In this document: one piece after another, positions 17,044-24,617 of the stretch
Position numbering within the stretch: the first letter of the stretch is position 1
Layout of the letters: each line of letters begins with the position of its first letter
Source: Actinomycetospora endophytica
GTDB taxonomy: Bacteria; Actinomycetota; Actinomycetes; Mycobacteriales; Pseudonocardiaceae
Assembly: GCF_021026375.1 (NCBI RefSeq)
Contig: NZ_JAJNDB010000006.1
Span: forward strand, 465,867 to 529,866
Direction of reading: 5' to 3'
DNA: 64,000 nt
The notes under the pieces: generated by a model
Databases searched by the model: none
What the model saw: the letters and a program-made list of their open reading frames with translations, nothing else
Told to the model about the DNA's origin: nothing
Program-made: the position numbers and the translations under genes

Positions 17044-18720
17044 GTGCCCGAGGCCCCGGTGCTGCGACCGACCCTGCCCGACCCGACCCCTCCCCCGGCG
17101 CCCCGCCGCCGTCCGCTGCTGCACCCGGGCGGCCTGCTCGTGGGCACCGCTCTCGGCACACTCGCGCTCACGCCGGGGCTGATCCCGCGCACGGGACTCT
17201 TCCAGGGCCTGATCTCCGGGGTGATGCTCGCCGCGGGCTACCTGATCGGGGTGCTGCTCGGCCTGCTGATCCGCCCGCTCTCGCGGCGGACCGGGCGGCG
17301 ACTGAACGGGGCCGCGTGGACCCTGCTCGTCGTCGTGGCCCTCATCGCCTGGGCGGTCATGGGGTACCTCGGGTTCCGGTGGCAGACCGAGCAGGCGGCA
17401 CTGCTCGGCATTCCCGCGCCGCAGCTCACGGACTGGCTGCTCGCCGCCCCGGTGGCCCTCGGGGTCCTCGTCGTGCTGCTCCTGCTCGTGCGGGGCGTGC
17501 GGGCGCTCCCCCGGTGGCCGCGGCGCCTGCTCGGCGTCGTCGGGGTCGTCGTCGTGGCGGCGGTCGTGATCTCGCTGACCGGGATCGGCGGGCTCAACCC
17601 GGTCCGCTCGCTGCTCGACCGCGCGTTCGCCGTCCAGAACGAGGGCGTCTTCGGCGGGGCGACGCAGCCATCCGACCCGCTGCGCTCCGGGTCGCCGGCG
17701 TCGCTGGTGAGCTGGGACAGCCTCGGTCGGGGCGGGCGCACCTTCGTCACCTCCACGCCGTCGCCCACCGATCTGGGGCGGGCGAGCGGACATCCGGCCG
17801 TCGACCCGATCCGGGTGTACGTCGGGCTCGGCGCCTCGGAGGACGCGGCACAGCGGGCGCGGCTCGCGGTCGGGGAACTGCAGCGCACCGGGGCGTTCAC
17901 CCGGCCGGTCATCGCCGTCGTCACCACCACCGGGACCGGGTTCGCCGACGCCGAGGCCATGAACGCCCTGGAGCTCGCCTGGGGTGGGAACACGGCGCTC
18001 GTCACCAGCCAGTACTCGCTGCTGCCCAGCGGGCTGTCGTTCCTGCTCGACGGCGACCGGGTGCGCGACGCGGGCACGACGATGTTCGACGCCGTCCGCG
18101 CCGCCGTCGACGCACTGCCCCCGGGGCAGCCGCGCCCGAAGGTCGTCGCCTTCGGGGAGTCGCTCGGGTCGCTGGGATCGCAGGCGGCGTTCCCTTCCGT
18201 CGACGACGTGCGGGCCCGGTCCGACGGTGCGCTCTGGAACGGCCCGCCGAACTCGTCGCCGCTCTGGCACGGCCTCGTCGCGCGCCGCGACGCGGGCAGC
18301 CCGGAGGTCCGACCCGTTGTCGAGGGCGGCCGGACGGTGCGCTTCGGCGGCGGCTCGGTCAGCTCGCACCTGACGTCTGCTCCGCCGGGGCCGTGGCCTG
18401 ACCCGCGCGTGGTCTACCTGCAGCACGCCAGCGACCCGGTGGTCTGGTGGAGCCCGGAGCTGCTGTGGTCCCGTCCCGACTGGCTCGCCGAGCCTCGCGG
18501 CGAGGACGTCCTGCCGAACGTCGACTGGTACCCGCTGGTCACGTTCTGGCAGGTCACGATGGACATGATCCGCGCGCAGACCGTCCCGTTCGGGCACGGC
18601 CACAACTACGGCCCCGAGTCCCTGGACGCCTGGATGGACATCGTCCCGCCGCCCGGGTGGACGCCGGCCGACACCGCCCGGGTGCACGCCGTGCAGGAGG
18701 TGCCGGACCCGACGCGGTAG
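17044..18720 (+). CDS. membrane-anchored alpha/beta-hydrolase family protein
   Basis: A 558-residue protein. Residues 25-190 hold about five hydrophobic helices, and a large C-terminal hydrolase domain follows from about residue 240. AFGESLGSLGSQ near residue 378 is the G-x-S-x-G nucleophile, with YLQHASDPVVWW later and a C-terminal PFGHGHNYG that may give the His. This layout matches the actinobacterial family with a separate N-terminal membrane domain (PF15420/PF10081). The substrate is unknown; location at the membrane suggests a lipid or cell-envelope ester. It starts at GTG 17044, 44 bases after the previous hydrolase, and its stop is 3 bases from the convergent broken isomerase gene. 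Confidence 0.85.
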   Translation: MPEAPVLRPTLPDPTPPPAPRRRPLLHPGGLLVGTALGTLALTPGLIPRTGLFQGLISGVMLAAGYLIGVLLGLLIRPLSRRTGRRLNGAAWTLLVVVALIAWAVMGYLGFRWQTEQAALLGIPAPQLTDWLLAAPVALGVLVVLLLLVRGVRALPRWPRRLLGVVGVVVVAAVVISLTGIGGLNPVRSLLDRAFAVQNEGVFGGATQPSDPLRSGSPASLVSWDSLGRGGRTFVTSTPSPTDLGRASGHPAVDPIRVYVGLGASEDAAQRARLAVGELQRTGAFTRPVIAVVTTTGTGFADAEAMNALELAWGGNTALVTSQYSLLPSGLSFLLDGDRVRDAGTTMFDAVRAAVDALPPGQPRPKVVAFGESLGSLGSQAAFPSVDDVRARSDGALWNGPPNSSPLWHGLVARRDAGSPEVRPVVEGGRTVRFGGGSVSSHLTSAPPGPWPDPRVVYLQHASDPVVWWSPELLWSRPDWLAEPRGEDVLPNVDWYPLVTFWQVTMDMIRAQTVPFGHGHNYGPESLDAWMDIVPPPGWTPADTARVHAVQEVPDPTR

Positions 18721-18723
18721 GGC

Positions 18724-19409
18724 TCAGATCTGCGGCCAGGTCTCCAGTGGAGTGCGGTCGCCGCTGGTGTGGAACGACGTCGGGTCGCGACGGCGCCAGA
18801 CCGCCAGGAACAGCTCCGGGGTCGTGCCGCTGACGTGAGTCTCGGGGCCGGGGTGGGGCAGGTCGTGGCGGCTGACCTCACCGGTGTCGGTGATCTCGAA
18901 GATGAGGGTCGCCTCGGCGGGTTCGGCGTAGCCCGCCGCGAACGCGGTGGCGACGAAGGCCTCGAAGAACTCGGCGATGCCGTCACGGGCGAGGTCGGCG
19001 GGGACCGGGACGGGGTCGTCGTCCTGCGTGGTGGCGGCGTCCCAGCGGTGGATCGCGAACTCGTGGGCGGCGCGGCGGACCCAGTAGACGGCCTCGTCGG
19101 GCAGGGCCGACCAGTTGGGGACGGGTCGGCGCGGGTCGGTGCTGGCGAGCAGGGCGAGGAGACGGTCGAGGTCGTCGTCGAAGGTGGTCAGGGCTTCGTC
19201 GGGGGTCACGACGACGGCGGGTGCGGTCGCGTCCCGTTGTCCGGCGAAGAGCCCGTCGAGCGTGCGGCAGAAGCCGGCGGCGTGGGCGAGCAGGTCGGCA
19301 CCGGTCCAGTCGGGGCAGCTGCGGACTGTCGTAGTGGGGCTCGTGCGCACAGGCGGCCGAGTTCGCGTCCGTCCTGTTCGACCGCTTCCAGCCAGCGTGT
19401 CGTGTCCAC
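18724..19409 (-). pseudogene. mycothiol-dependent maleylpyruvate isomerase-family gene broken by a frameshift
   Basis: The 3' three quarters (18724-19350) encode the family body: SCPDWTGADLLAHAAGF, AAHEFAIHRWDA with the usual metal-site His residues, and a C-terminal domain. The normal N-terminus, MDTTRWLEAVEQDGRELGRL, is present just upstream but in another frame, starting at ATG 19409. Joining the frames near 19345-19352 gives the family spacing exactly (24 residues from DGRE to CPDW). The change corresponds to loss of one base (or gain of two). Either the gene is dead, a sequencing error is present, or a shortened protein starts at GTG 19350. Family members are mycothiol-dependent DinB-like enzymes. 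Confidence 0.75.
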
Positions 19410-19506
19410 GGGCGGCAGCGTGGCGGGTCCGGGGCGGGTGTGTCAGTTCTTTCGCCGTCCGGCTCAGCTGAGGGCCTCGGCTCTACAGGAAGAGCGCCTG
19501 ATACGT

Positions 19507-19554
19507 CGCCTCGTGGGACACGCTCCAGCCTGGAGCATGCCCGACGACGAGGCG
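19507..19554. other. extended stem-loop in the gap before the DUF222 gene
   Basis: CGCCTCGT (19507-19514) pairs with ACGAGGCG (19547-19554), GGG (19515-19517) with CCC (19540-19542), and GCTCCAG (19522-19528) with CTGGAGC (19530-19536). This gives a 48-base rod with small internal loops. Function unknown: a terminator, a small RNA or the end of a lost element are all possible. Confidence 0.4.
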
Positions 19555-19610
19555 TGACCGGCCAGGGCCGACGTTGATCCACGCGACAGCCTCAACTGAT
19601 CCGTTTGCTG

Positions 19611-19626
19611 TCGAACATACGTTCGA
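19611..19626. promoter_or_regulatory. LexA (SOS) box
   Basis: TCGAAC-ATAC-GTTCGA is a perfect match to the actinobacterial LexA operator TCGAAC-N4-GTTCGA. It lies 45 bases upstream of the start of the DUF222/HNH gene and just upstream of the position expected for its -35. Mycobacterial 13E12 (DUF222) repeat genes are known LexA targets, so this fits DNA-damage control of the gene. Confidence 0.85.
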
Positions 19627-19657
19627 ACAGCGGCTGTTGTTGCTGGTCAGGGGGTTG

Positions 19658-19663
19658 TAGCGT
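19658..19663 (+). promoter_or_regulatory. -10 element of the DUF222/HNH gene
   Basis: TAGCGT followed by 7 bases and ATG 19671 with no ribosome site: a leaderless arrangement 32 bases downstream of the LexA box. Confidence 0.55.
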
Positions 19664-19670
19664 TGCTGGT

Positions 19671-21404
19671 ATGAGTTCTCCGAGTGCCGCGGACGAGGCG
19701 GTGATCGCCCGGGCCCGTGCGGCCATGACCGCGGCCCGGGAGGCGGAGCATGGGCTGTTGGTCGCGGTGGGGGAACTCGCCGAGTTCCGGGGCCTGGCAG
19801 GCCACCGGCCATCGCGGGGTGGGCCGGCTGCTCGAGGAGCTGTGGCGGGTCGATCCCGCCCACGCCAAGCACCTGGTGGCGCACGCCGAGCACACCCTGG
19901 CCCTGGTCGCGTTGAGCGGCCAGACGCTGCCGGCGCGGCTGGCACGGGCCGCGGCGATCGCGGCGGCCGGGGAGATCGGGGAGGAGCACCTGCGAGTGCT
20001 GGTCCGGGCCCGCGGCCTGATCGAACGCATCGTCGGGCTCGCCCCGGAGCGGGTGGCCGAGGCCGAGGAGCTGCTCGCCGAAGCAGCCCGCTCGCTGTCG
20101 CCCTCGGGGTTGCAGCGGGTGGTGGACCAGCTGCTGGCGACCCTGGACCAGGACGGAGCCGCGCCGGAGGAAGACCCCGAGCCGGTCGACGAGCTGCTGC
20201 TCACCCACCGGCGCGACGGCACCCTCGCCTTCACCGGCCGGGTGCACGGCGTCGCCGACGTGGAGCTGCTGCTCGAGACCCTCGACGCGCTCTCGACCCC
20301 GGCCGGGCCGGACGACCCGCGCAGCCTGGCCCAGCGCCGCGCCGAGGCCCTGCTCGACCTGTGCGGCCAGGCTCGCGGCCCCGAGGGCATCGCCGACCCG
20401 GCCGACGATCCCGCCGCCCCGGATCCGTTCGGTGACGACCCCGTCGACGAGGACGCCTACCGAGACCTCGACTGGCGCGACCATCGCGACGAGGACAGCG
20501 ACGCCTCCCGCCGCCACGGCTGGCTGCGCCCCGTCCCCGACCCTGCACCCGGTCCACGTCGGCTGTTCACACCACCACCCCCGGAACCGCCCGAGCCCGA
20601 GCACGACGCCAGCCCCGCGCCGCGGAGATCGACCGAGCCGCCGGGCTCCGAGAAACCGCCGGGCACCGAGGAGCCGTCGGATCCTGGCGCGCGGTCAGAA
20701 GCTGCCGATCCGAACTCCGACGCGCCGCCCGACCCGCCGGATCACGGAGCGCCGGCCGAGCCGCCGGGCCACAGCACGCCGCTCGAGCCGGCGCCGACAC
20801 TGCCGCTGCGCTCGGGACGGCGAGGTTCGGTGCTGCCGATCCCGGCTCGCGCCCAGATCGCGCTGACCATCCCGCTGGAGTGGCTGCGTGAGCAGACCGG
20901 CCACGCTCAGCTCGACTCCGGACGCGCCCTCGACCCGGCCACGGCCCGGCGACTGGCCTGCGACGGCAACATCATCCCGGTCGTGCTCGGCACGCGCTCC
21001 GAACCCGTCGAACTCGGCCGCGCCAGCTACGTCGTCACCGAAGCCCTCCGCCGTCTGCTGACCATGCGCGACCGCGGCTGCGCCCACCCCGGCTGCACCC
21101 GGCGGCCCAACCGCACCCACGCCCACCACATCCTCACCACATCCAGCACTGGAGCGACGGCGGGCTCACCGAGCCGGACAATCTTGTCCTGCTCTGCCGG
21201 TACCACCACCACCTGGTCCACCACGGTGCCTGGGAAATACGCATGATCGACGGCCGCCCCTGGTTCACCCCACCCCGCTGGACCGACCCCGGCAAAGACC
21301 GATCCCCGGCGGCGCCGGACTGCCCACAACCCGGACCGACGCCGCATGAGATGACGCCCGGACCACGCCGACGATCATCACACCGCCCCGCCCGAGCACC
21401 TTGA
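19671..21404 (+). pseudogene. DUF222/13E12-family HNH endonuclease gene with two frameshifts
   Basis: The reading starts at ATG 19671 (MSSPSAADEAVIARARAAM), shifts near 19785-19790 where one extra T interrupts the usual ES/GAW motif, and continues with GAWQATGHRGVGRLLEELW through the DUF222 domain and a Pro-rich linker to CAHPGCTRRPNRTHAHHI. There an 11-base tandem duplication (21124-21134 repeated at 21135-21145) shifts the frame again. The third frame restores the HNH core: QHWSDGGLTEPDNLVLLCR, then YHHHLVHHG, ending at TGA 21404. All catalytic parts are thus present but cannot be read in one frame. The family is multicopy in actinobacteria, and the LexA box upstream is intact. Confidence 0.8.
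21124..21145. repeat. 11-base tandem duplication disrupting the HNH motif
   Basis: CACCACATCCT (21124-21134) is followed at once by CACCACATCC-A. Removing one copy restores HHI-QHW, the usual HNH spacing, so the duplication is the likely inactivating event. Confidence 0.75.
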
Positions 21405-21415
21405 CGGTTGAAGCG

Positions 21416-21434
21416 TTAGGTTAGCCAAGCCTTA
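21416..21434. promoter_or_regulatory. IdeR/DtxR-type iron box upstream of the ABC operon
   Basis: The 19 bases TTAGGTTAGCCAAGCCTTA match the consensus TTAGGTTAGGCTAACCTAA at 15 positions. They lie 26 bases before the binding-protein start. AAGCGTT (21411-21417) and AACGCTT (21435-21441) form a perfect outer inverted repeat around it, so the site is also a hairpin in RNA or single-stranded DNA. Iron-replete IdeR would repress the operon. Confidence 0.8.
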
Positions 21435-21459
21435 AACGCTTCGTCCGGAAGGTGTCGAG

Positions 21460-22461
21460 TTGTCGATATCGCGCCCGCGGCCCATGGTCGTGCTCGCCGT
21501 CGTGCTCTCCGCCCTGGCTCTCCTGGCCGGGTGCTCCAGCGGGACCGACCAGCAGGCCGGCGGCACCGGCGGCACCGGCGGCACCGGCGCGACGATCTCG
21601 ACCGCGTTCGGGAACGTGACGGCCCCGGCGAACCCGACCCGGGTCGTGGCGCTCGGCTGGAGCGACGCCGAGACCGCGCTGGCGCTGGGCGTGCAGGCGG
21701 TCGGGGCGTCGGACTGGCTCGCGGTCGGCGGTGACGGGCTCGGACCGTGGGTCACCCAGCGGTACACGACGCCACCGCAGAAGCTCGGGACCCTCGAGGT
21801 CGACCTCGAGCAGGTGGCGGCGCTGCAGCCCGACCTCATCCTCGACACCCGCTCGTCCGGCTCGAAGGAGCGCCACGACCAGCTCGCCCAGCTCGGGGTG
21901 CCGGTCGTGGAGATCCCCGCCGGCGGGGAGAACTACCTGACGTCGTGGCAGGACCAGCTCCGGATGGTCGGCGCCGCCCTCGGCAAGCAGCAGGAGGCCG
22001 CCCGGCTGCAGGGTGATCTGGACGGCCGGTTCGCGACCGCCCGGGCCCGGAACCCGCAGCTCAACGGCGCCACCGTCGTCTCGGGCGCCAAGAACACCCT
22101 CGGCGAGTACGCCGCCTACGTGGGCCGGACCGGGCGCGTGGAGTTCCTGCGCGACCTCGGGCTGGTGAACTCGCCGGCCATCGAGCGCATCCCCAGCCAG
22201 AGCTTCTCGGTGCCGATCTCGCGCGAGCAGATGGGGCTGCTCGACGCCCGGGTGACGATCATGCAGGCGATCAGCGGGAACGCCGCCGACGTCACCGGCG
22301 ACCCGCTGTGGGGCACGGTGCCCTCGGTCGCGGCCGGCCGCGGGATCGTCCTCGACGACAAGAACGTGTCCCTGGCGTTCGCCAGCTCCTCGGTGCCCGG
22401 CCAGATGTACGCGCTGGACCGCATGGTCGGCCCGATCTCGGCCGCGGTGGCGAAGCCATGA
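21460..22461 (+). CDS. iron-siderophore ABC transporter substrate-binding lipoprotein
   Basis: A 333-residue FecB/FepB-type binding protein. A lipoprotein signal ends in ALALLAGC with lipid-anchored Cys at residue 25, followed by a Gly/Thr repeat linker. The periplasmic-binding fold shows RVVALGWSDAETALALGV, DLEQVAALQPDLILDT and a C-terminal DRMVGPI. It captures a ferric siderophore outside the membrane for the two FecCD permeases that follow. Start is TTG 21460 behind GGAAGG; ATG 21484 is less likely because it shortens the basic n-region. The iron box upstream implies IdeR control. Confidence 0.9.
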   Translation: MSISRPRPMVVLAVVLSALALLAGCSSGTDQQAGGTGGTGGTGATISTAFGNVTAPANPTRVVALGWSDAETALALGVQAVGASDWLAVGGDGLGPWVTQRYTTPPQKLGTLEVDLEQVAALQPDLILDTRSSGSKERHDQLAQLGVPVVEIPAGGENYLTSWQDQLRMVGAALGKQQEAARLQGDLDGRFATARARNPQLNGATVVSGAKNTLGEYAAYVGRTGRVEFLRDLGLVNSPAIERIPSQSFSVPISREQMGLLDARVTIMQAISGNAADVTGDPLWGTVPSVAAGRGIVLDDKNVSLAFASSSVPGQMYALDRMVGPISAAVAKP

Positions 22462-22480
22462 CGGGCAGCCTGGGCGCGCC

Positions 22481-23536
22481 GTGACGCTCACGACGACGAC
22501 CGCCCCACCAGCGCCGGCCCCCGCGCGCCGCGGTTCCGTGCTCGGCCCGGTCCTGGTGCTCGCTGCGGTGCTGCTGGTGGCGGTCGTCGCCAGCCTCGCG
22601 ATCGGTCCGCGCGCCCTGCCGGTCTCCATCGTCTGGGACGCCCTCGTGGCGACGGACCCGACGAACCCCGACCACCTCGTCGTCACCGAGGTCCGGGTGC
22701 CCCGCACCGTGATCGGGCTGCTCGCCGGACTCGCGCTCGGCCCGGCCGGGGTGCTCGCCCAGGGCCTGACCCGCAACCCGATCGCCGAGCCCGGGATTCT
22801 CGGGCTGAACACCGGCGCGGCACTGGCGGTCGTGCTCGCGATCGGGCTGCTCGGCCTCCGCTCCCTCACCGCCTACGTGTGGTTCGGCTTCCTGGGGGCG
22901 GCGCTGGCGGCGCTCGTCGTGGCGGGGGTCGCCGGGGTCGGACGGCTCGGGAACGGCCGCTCGGCGAGCTCCCCCGGCACGCTCGCGCTCGCGGGAGCGG
23001 CACTCACCGCGGGCCTGGGGTCGATCACCACCGCGATGCTGCTCACCGACCCGGACGCCTTCGAGGACTACCGGTTCTGGCAGGTCGGATCGCTCGCCGG
23101 TCGCGACCTGGGCATCGCGGGCCAGGCGGCCCCGTTCGTCGCCGCGGGCCTGGCGCTGGCGCTGATGTGCGGGCCGACGCTCAACGCGCTGGCCCTCGGC
23201 GACGACGTGGCCCGCTCCTTCGGCCGCCGCGTCGGGCGGGACCGGTCGGTGTGCGGCCTGGCCCTCGTCGTGCTCACCGGCGCCGCGACCGCCGCGGCCG
23301 GGCCCATCGCCTTCGTCGGGCTCACCGTGCCGCACCTGGTGCGCGGGCTCGCGGGGCCGGACCACCGCCGGCTGCTGCCGCTGGCCGCGCTCGCCGCCCC
23401 GACGCTGCTGCTGGCGGCGGACGTCCTCGGGCGCGTCGTCGCCGCACCCCGCGAGGTGCAGGTGGGCATCGTGGCCGCGATCGTCGGCGCCCCGGTGTTC
23501 ATCGTGCTGGTCCGGCGGAAGCGGTTCGCCCGATGA
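22481..23536 (+). CDS. FecCD-family iron-siderophore ABC permease
   Basis: A 351-residue membrane protein with about ten hydrophobic segments. It has VRVPRTVIGLLAGLALGPAG near residue 75, RNPIAEPGILGLNTGA near residue 98, and the late GPIAFVGLTVPHLVR near residue 270 that forms the ATPase-coupling loop. It is one half of the importer pore. It starts at GTG 22481, 19 bases after the binding-protein stop, and overlaps the second permease by 4 bases (ATGA), which implies coupled translation and a heterodimeric channel. Confidence 0.93.
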   Translation: MTLTTTTAPPAPAPARRGSVLGPVLVLAAVLLVAVVASLAIGPRALPVSIVWDALVATDPTNPDHLVVTEVRVPRTVIGLLAGLALGPAGVLAQGLTRNPIAEPGILGLNTGAALAVVLAIGLLGLRSLTAYVWFGFLGAALAALVVAGVAGVGRLGNGRSASSPGTLALAGAALTAGLGSITTAMLLTDPDAFEDYRFWQVGSLAGRDLGIAGQAAPFVAAGLALALMCGPTLNALALGDDVARSFGRRVGRDRSVCGLALVVLTGAATAAAGPIAFVGLTVPHLVRGLAGPDHRRLLPLAALAAPTLLLAADVLGRVVAAPREVQVGIVAAIVGAPVFIVLVRRKRFAR

Positions 23537-24606
23537 CCGCCCAGCCCGCCCTGCACGAGGCGACGACGACGGCGGCGGGTTCGGCGATCCTGCACCAGGT
23601 CCGGGCCGCGGCGCGACGACGGCGGCTCGTCGCCGGGGCCGGGCTGTCCGCCATCGCGCTCCTGGCGTTCCTGCTCGCCGTCTCCCTCGGCGAGTACCCG
23701 ATCGCTCCCGGCGACCTGCTGTCCTCGCTGGTCGGCGCCGGCCCCGCGCGCGTCGAGTTCGTGGTGACCCGGCTCCGGTTGCCGCGCGCGCTCGCCGGGC
23801 TCGCCGTCGGCGCCGCGCTCGGTCTCGCGGGCGCGCTCTTCCAGCGGCTGCTGCGCAACCCCCTGGCCAGCCCGGACATCGTCGGGGTCGGCGCCGGGGC
23901 GAGCACGGGCGCGGTCGTCGCGATCGCCCTGTTCGGTGCTTCCGGCGCGGTCGTGTCCGGCGCCGCGGTGCTCGGCGCCGTGGCCTCGACCGTGCTCATC
24001 GTGAGCCTCTCCCGAGGCCGCGCCGGGGCGGGGCTGCACGGCGTCCGATTCGTGCTCATCGGCGTCGGTGTCTCGTCGGCGCTGCTCGCGGTGATCTCGT
24101 GGCTGATGACCTCGGCGTCACTGACCACCGCCCAGCAGACCCTGCTGTGGCTCACCGGCAGCCTGAACGCCGTCACCTGGACCTCGACGGTGCCGCTGCT
24201 CGTCGCCTGCGCCGTCCTCGTGCCCGCGGCGCTGGTCGCGGCCCGCGCGCTGCCCCGCCTCGAGCTCGGCGACGACGCGGCCGCGGCGCTCGGGCTGCCG
24301 GTCGAGCGCGCCCGCACCACGATCCTGGCCCTCGCGGTGCTGCTCGTGGCGGCCGCCGTCGCCGTGGCCGGCCCCGTCTCGTTCGTGGCGCTGGTCAGCG
24401 GACCGGTCGCGGCCCGCCTCGCCGGGCCCGGCCGGGGCTCGCTCCCGCACGCGGCGCTGACCGGGGCCGCCCTGGTCCTCGTCGCCGACCTCGTGGCCCG
24501 TCACCTGCTCGGCGCGGTGTCCCTGCCGGTCGGCGTGGTGACCGGCGTGATCGGCGCCCCGTACCTGCTGTGGCTGCTGGCGCGATCCCAACGACGGTTC
24601 GGCTGA
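23533..24606 (+). CDS. FecCD-family iron-siderophore ABC permease (second subunit)
   Basis: A 357-residue FecCD permease with LRLPRALAGLAVGAALGLAG, RNPLASPDIVGVGAGASTGA and GPVSFVALVSGPVAARLAG in the expected order. ATG 23533 overlaps the previous stop; the longer reading upstream of it is a shadow of the first permease. It pairs with the first permease to form the channel driven by the ATPase encoded 11 bases downstream. Confidence 0.93.
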   Translation: MTAQPALHEATTTAAGSAILHQVRAAARRRRLVAGAGLSAIALLAFLLAVSLGEYPIAPGDLLSSLVGAGPARVEFVVTRLRLPRALAGLAVGAALGLAGALFQRLLRNPLASPDIVGVGAGASTGAVVAIALFGASGAVVSGAAVLGAVASTVLIVSLSRGRAGAGLHGVRFVLIGVGVSSALLAVISWLMTSASLTTAQQTLLWLTGSLNAVTWTSTVPLLVACAVLVPAALVAARALPRLELGDDAAAALGLPVERARTTILALAVLLVAAAVAVAGPVSFVALVSGPVAARLAGPGRGSLPHAALTGAALVLVADLVARHLLGAVSLPVGVVTGVIGAPYLLWLLARSQRRFG

Positions 24607-24617
24607 GAGGAGACCCC

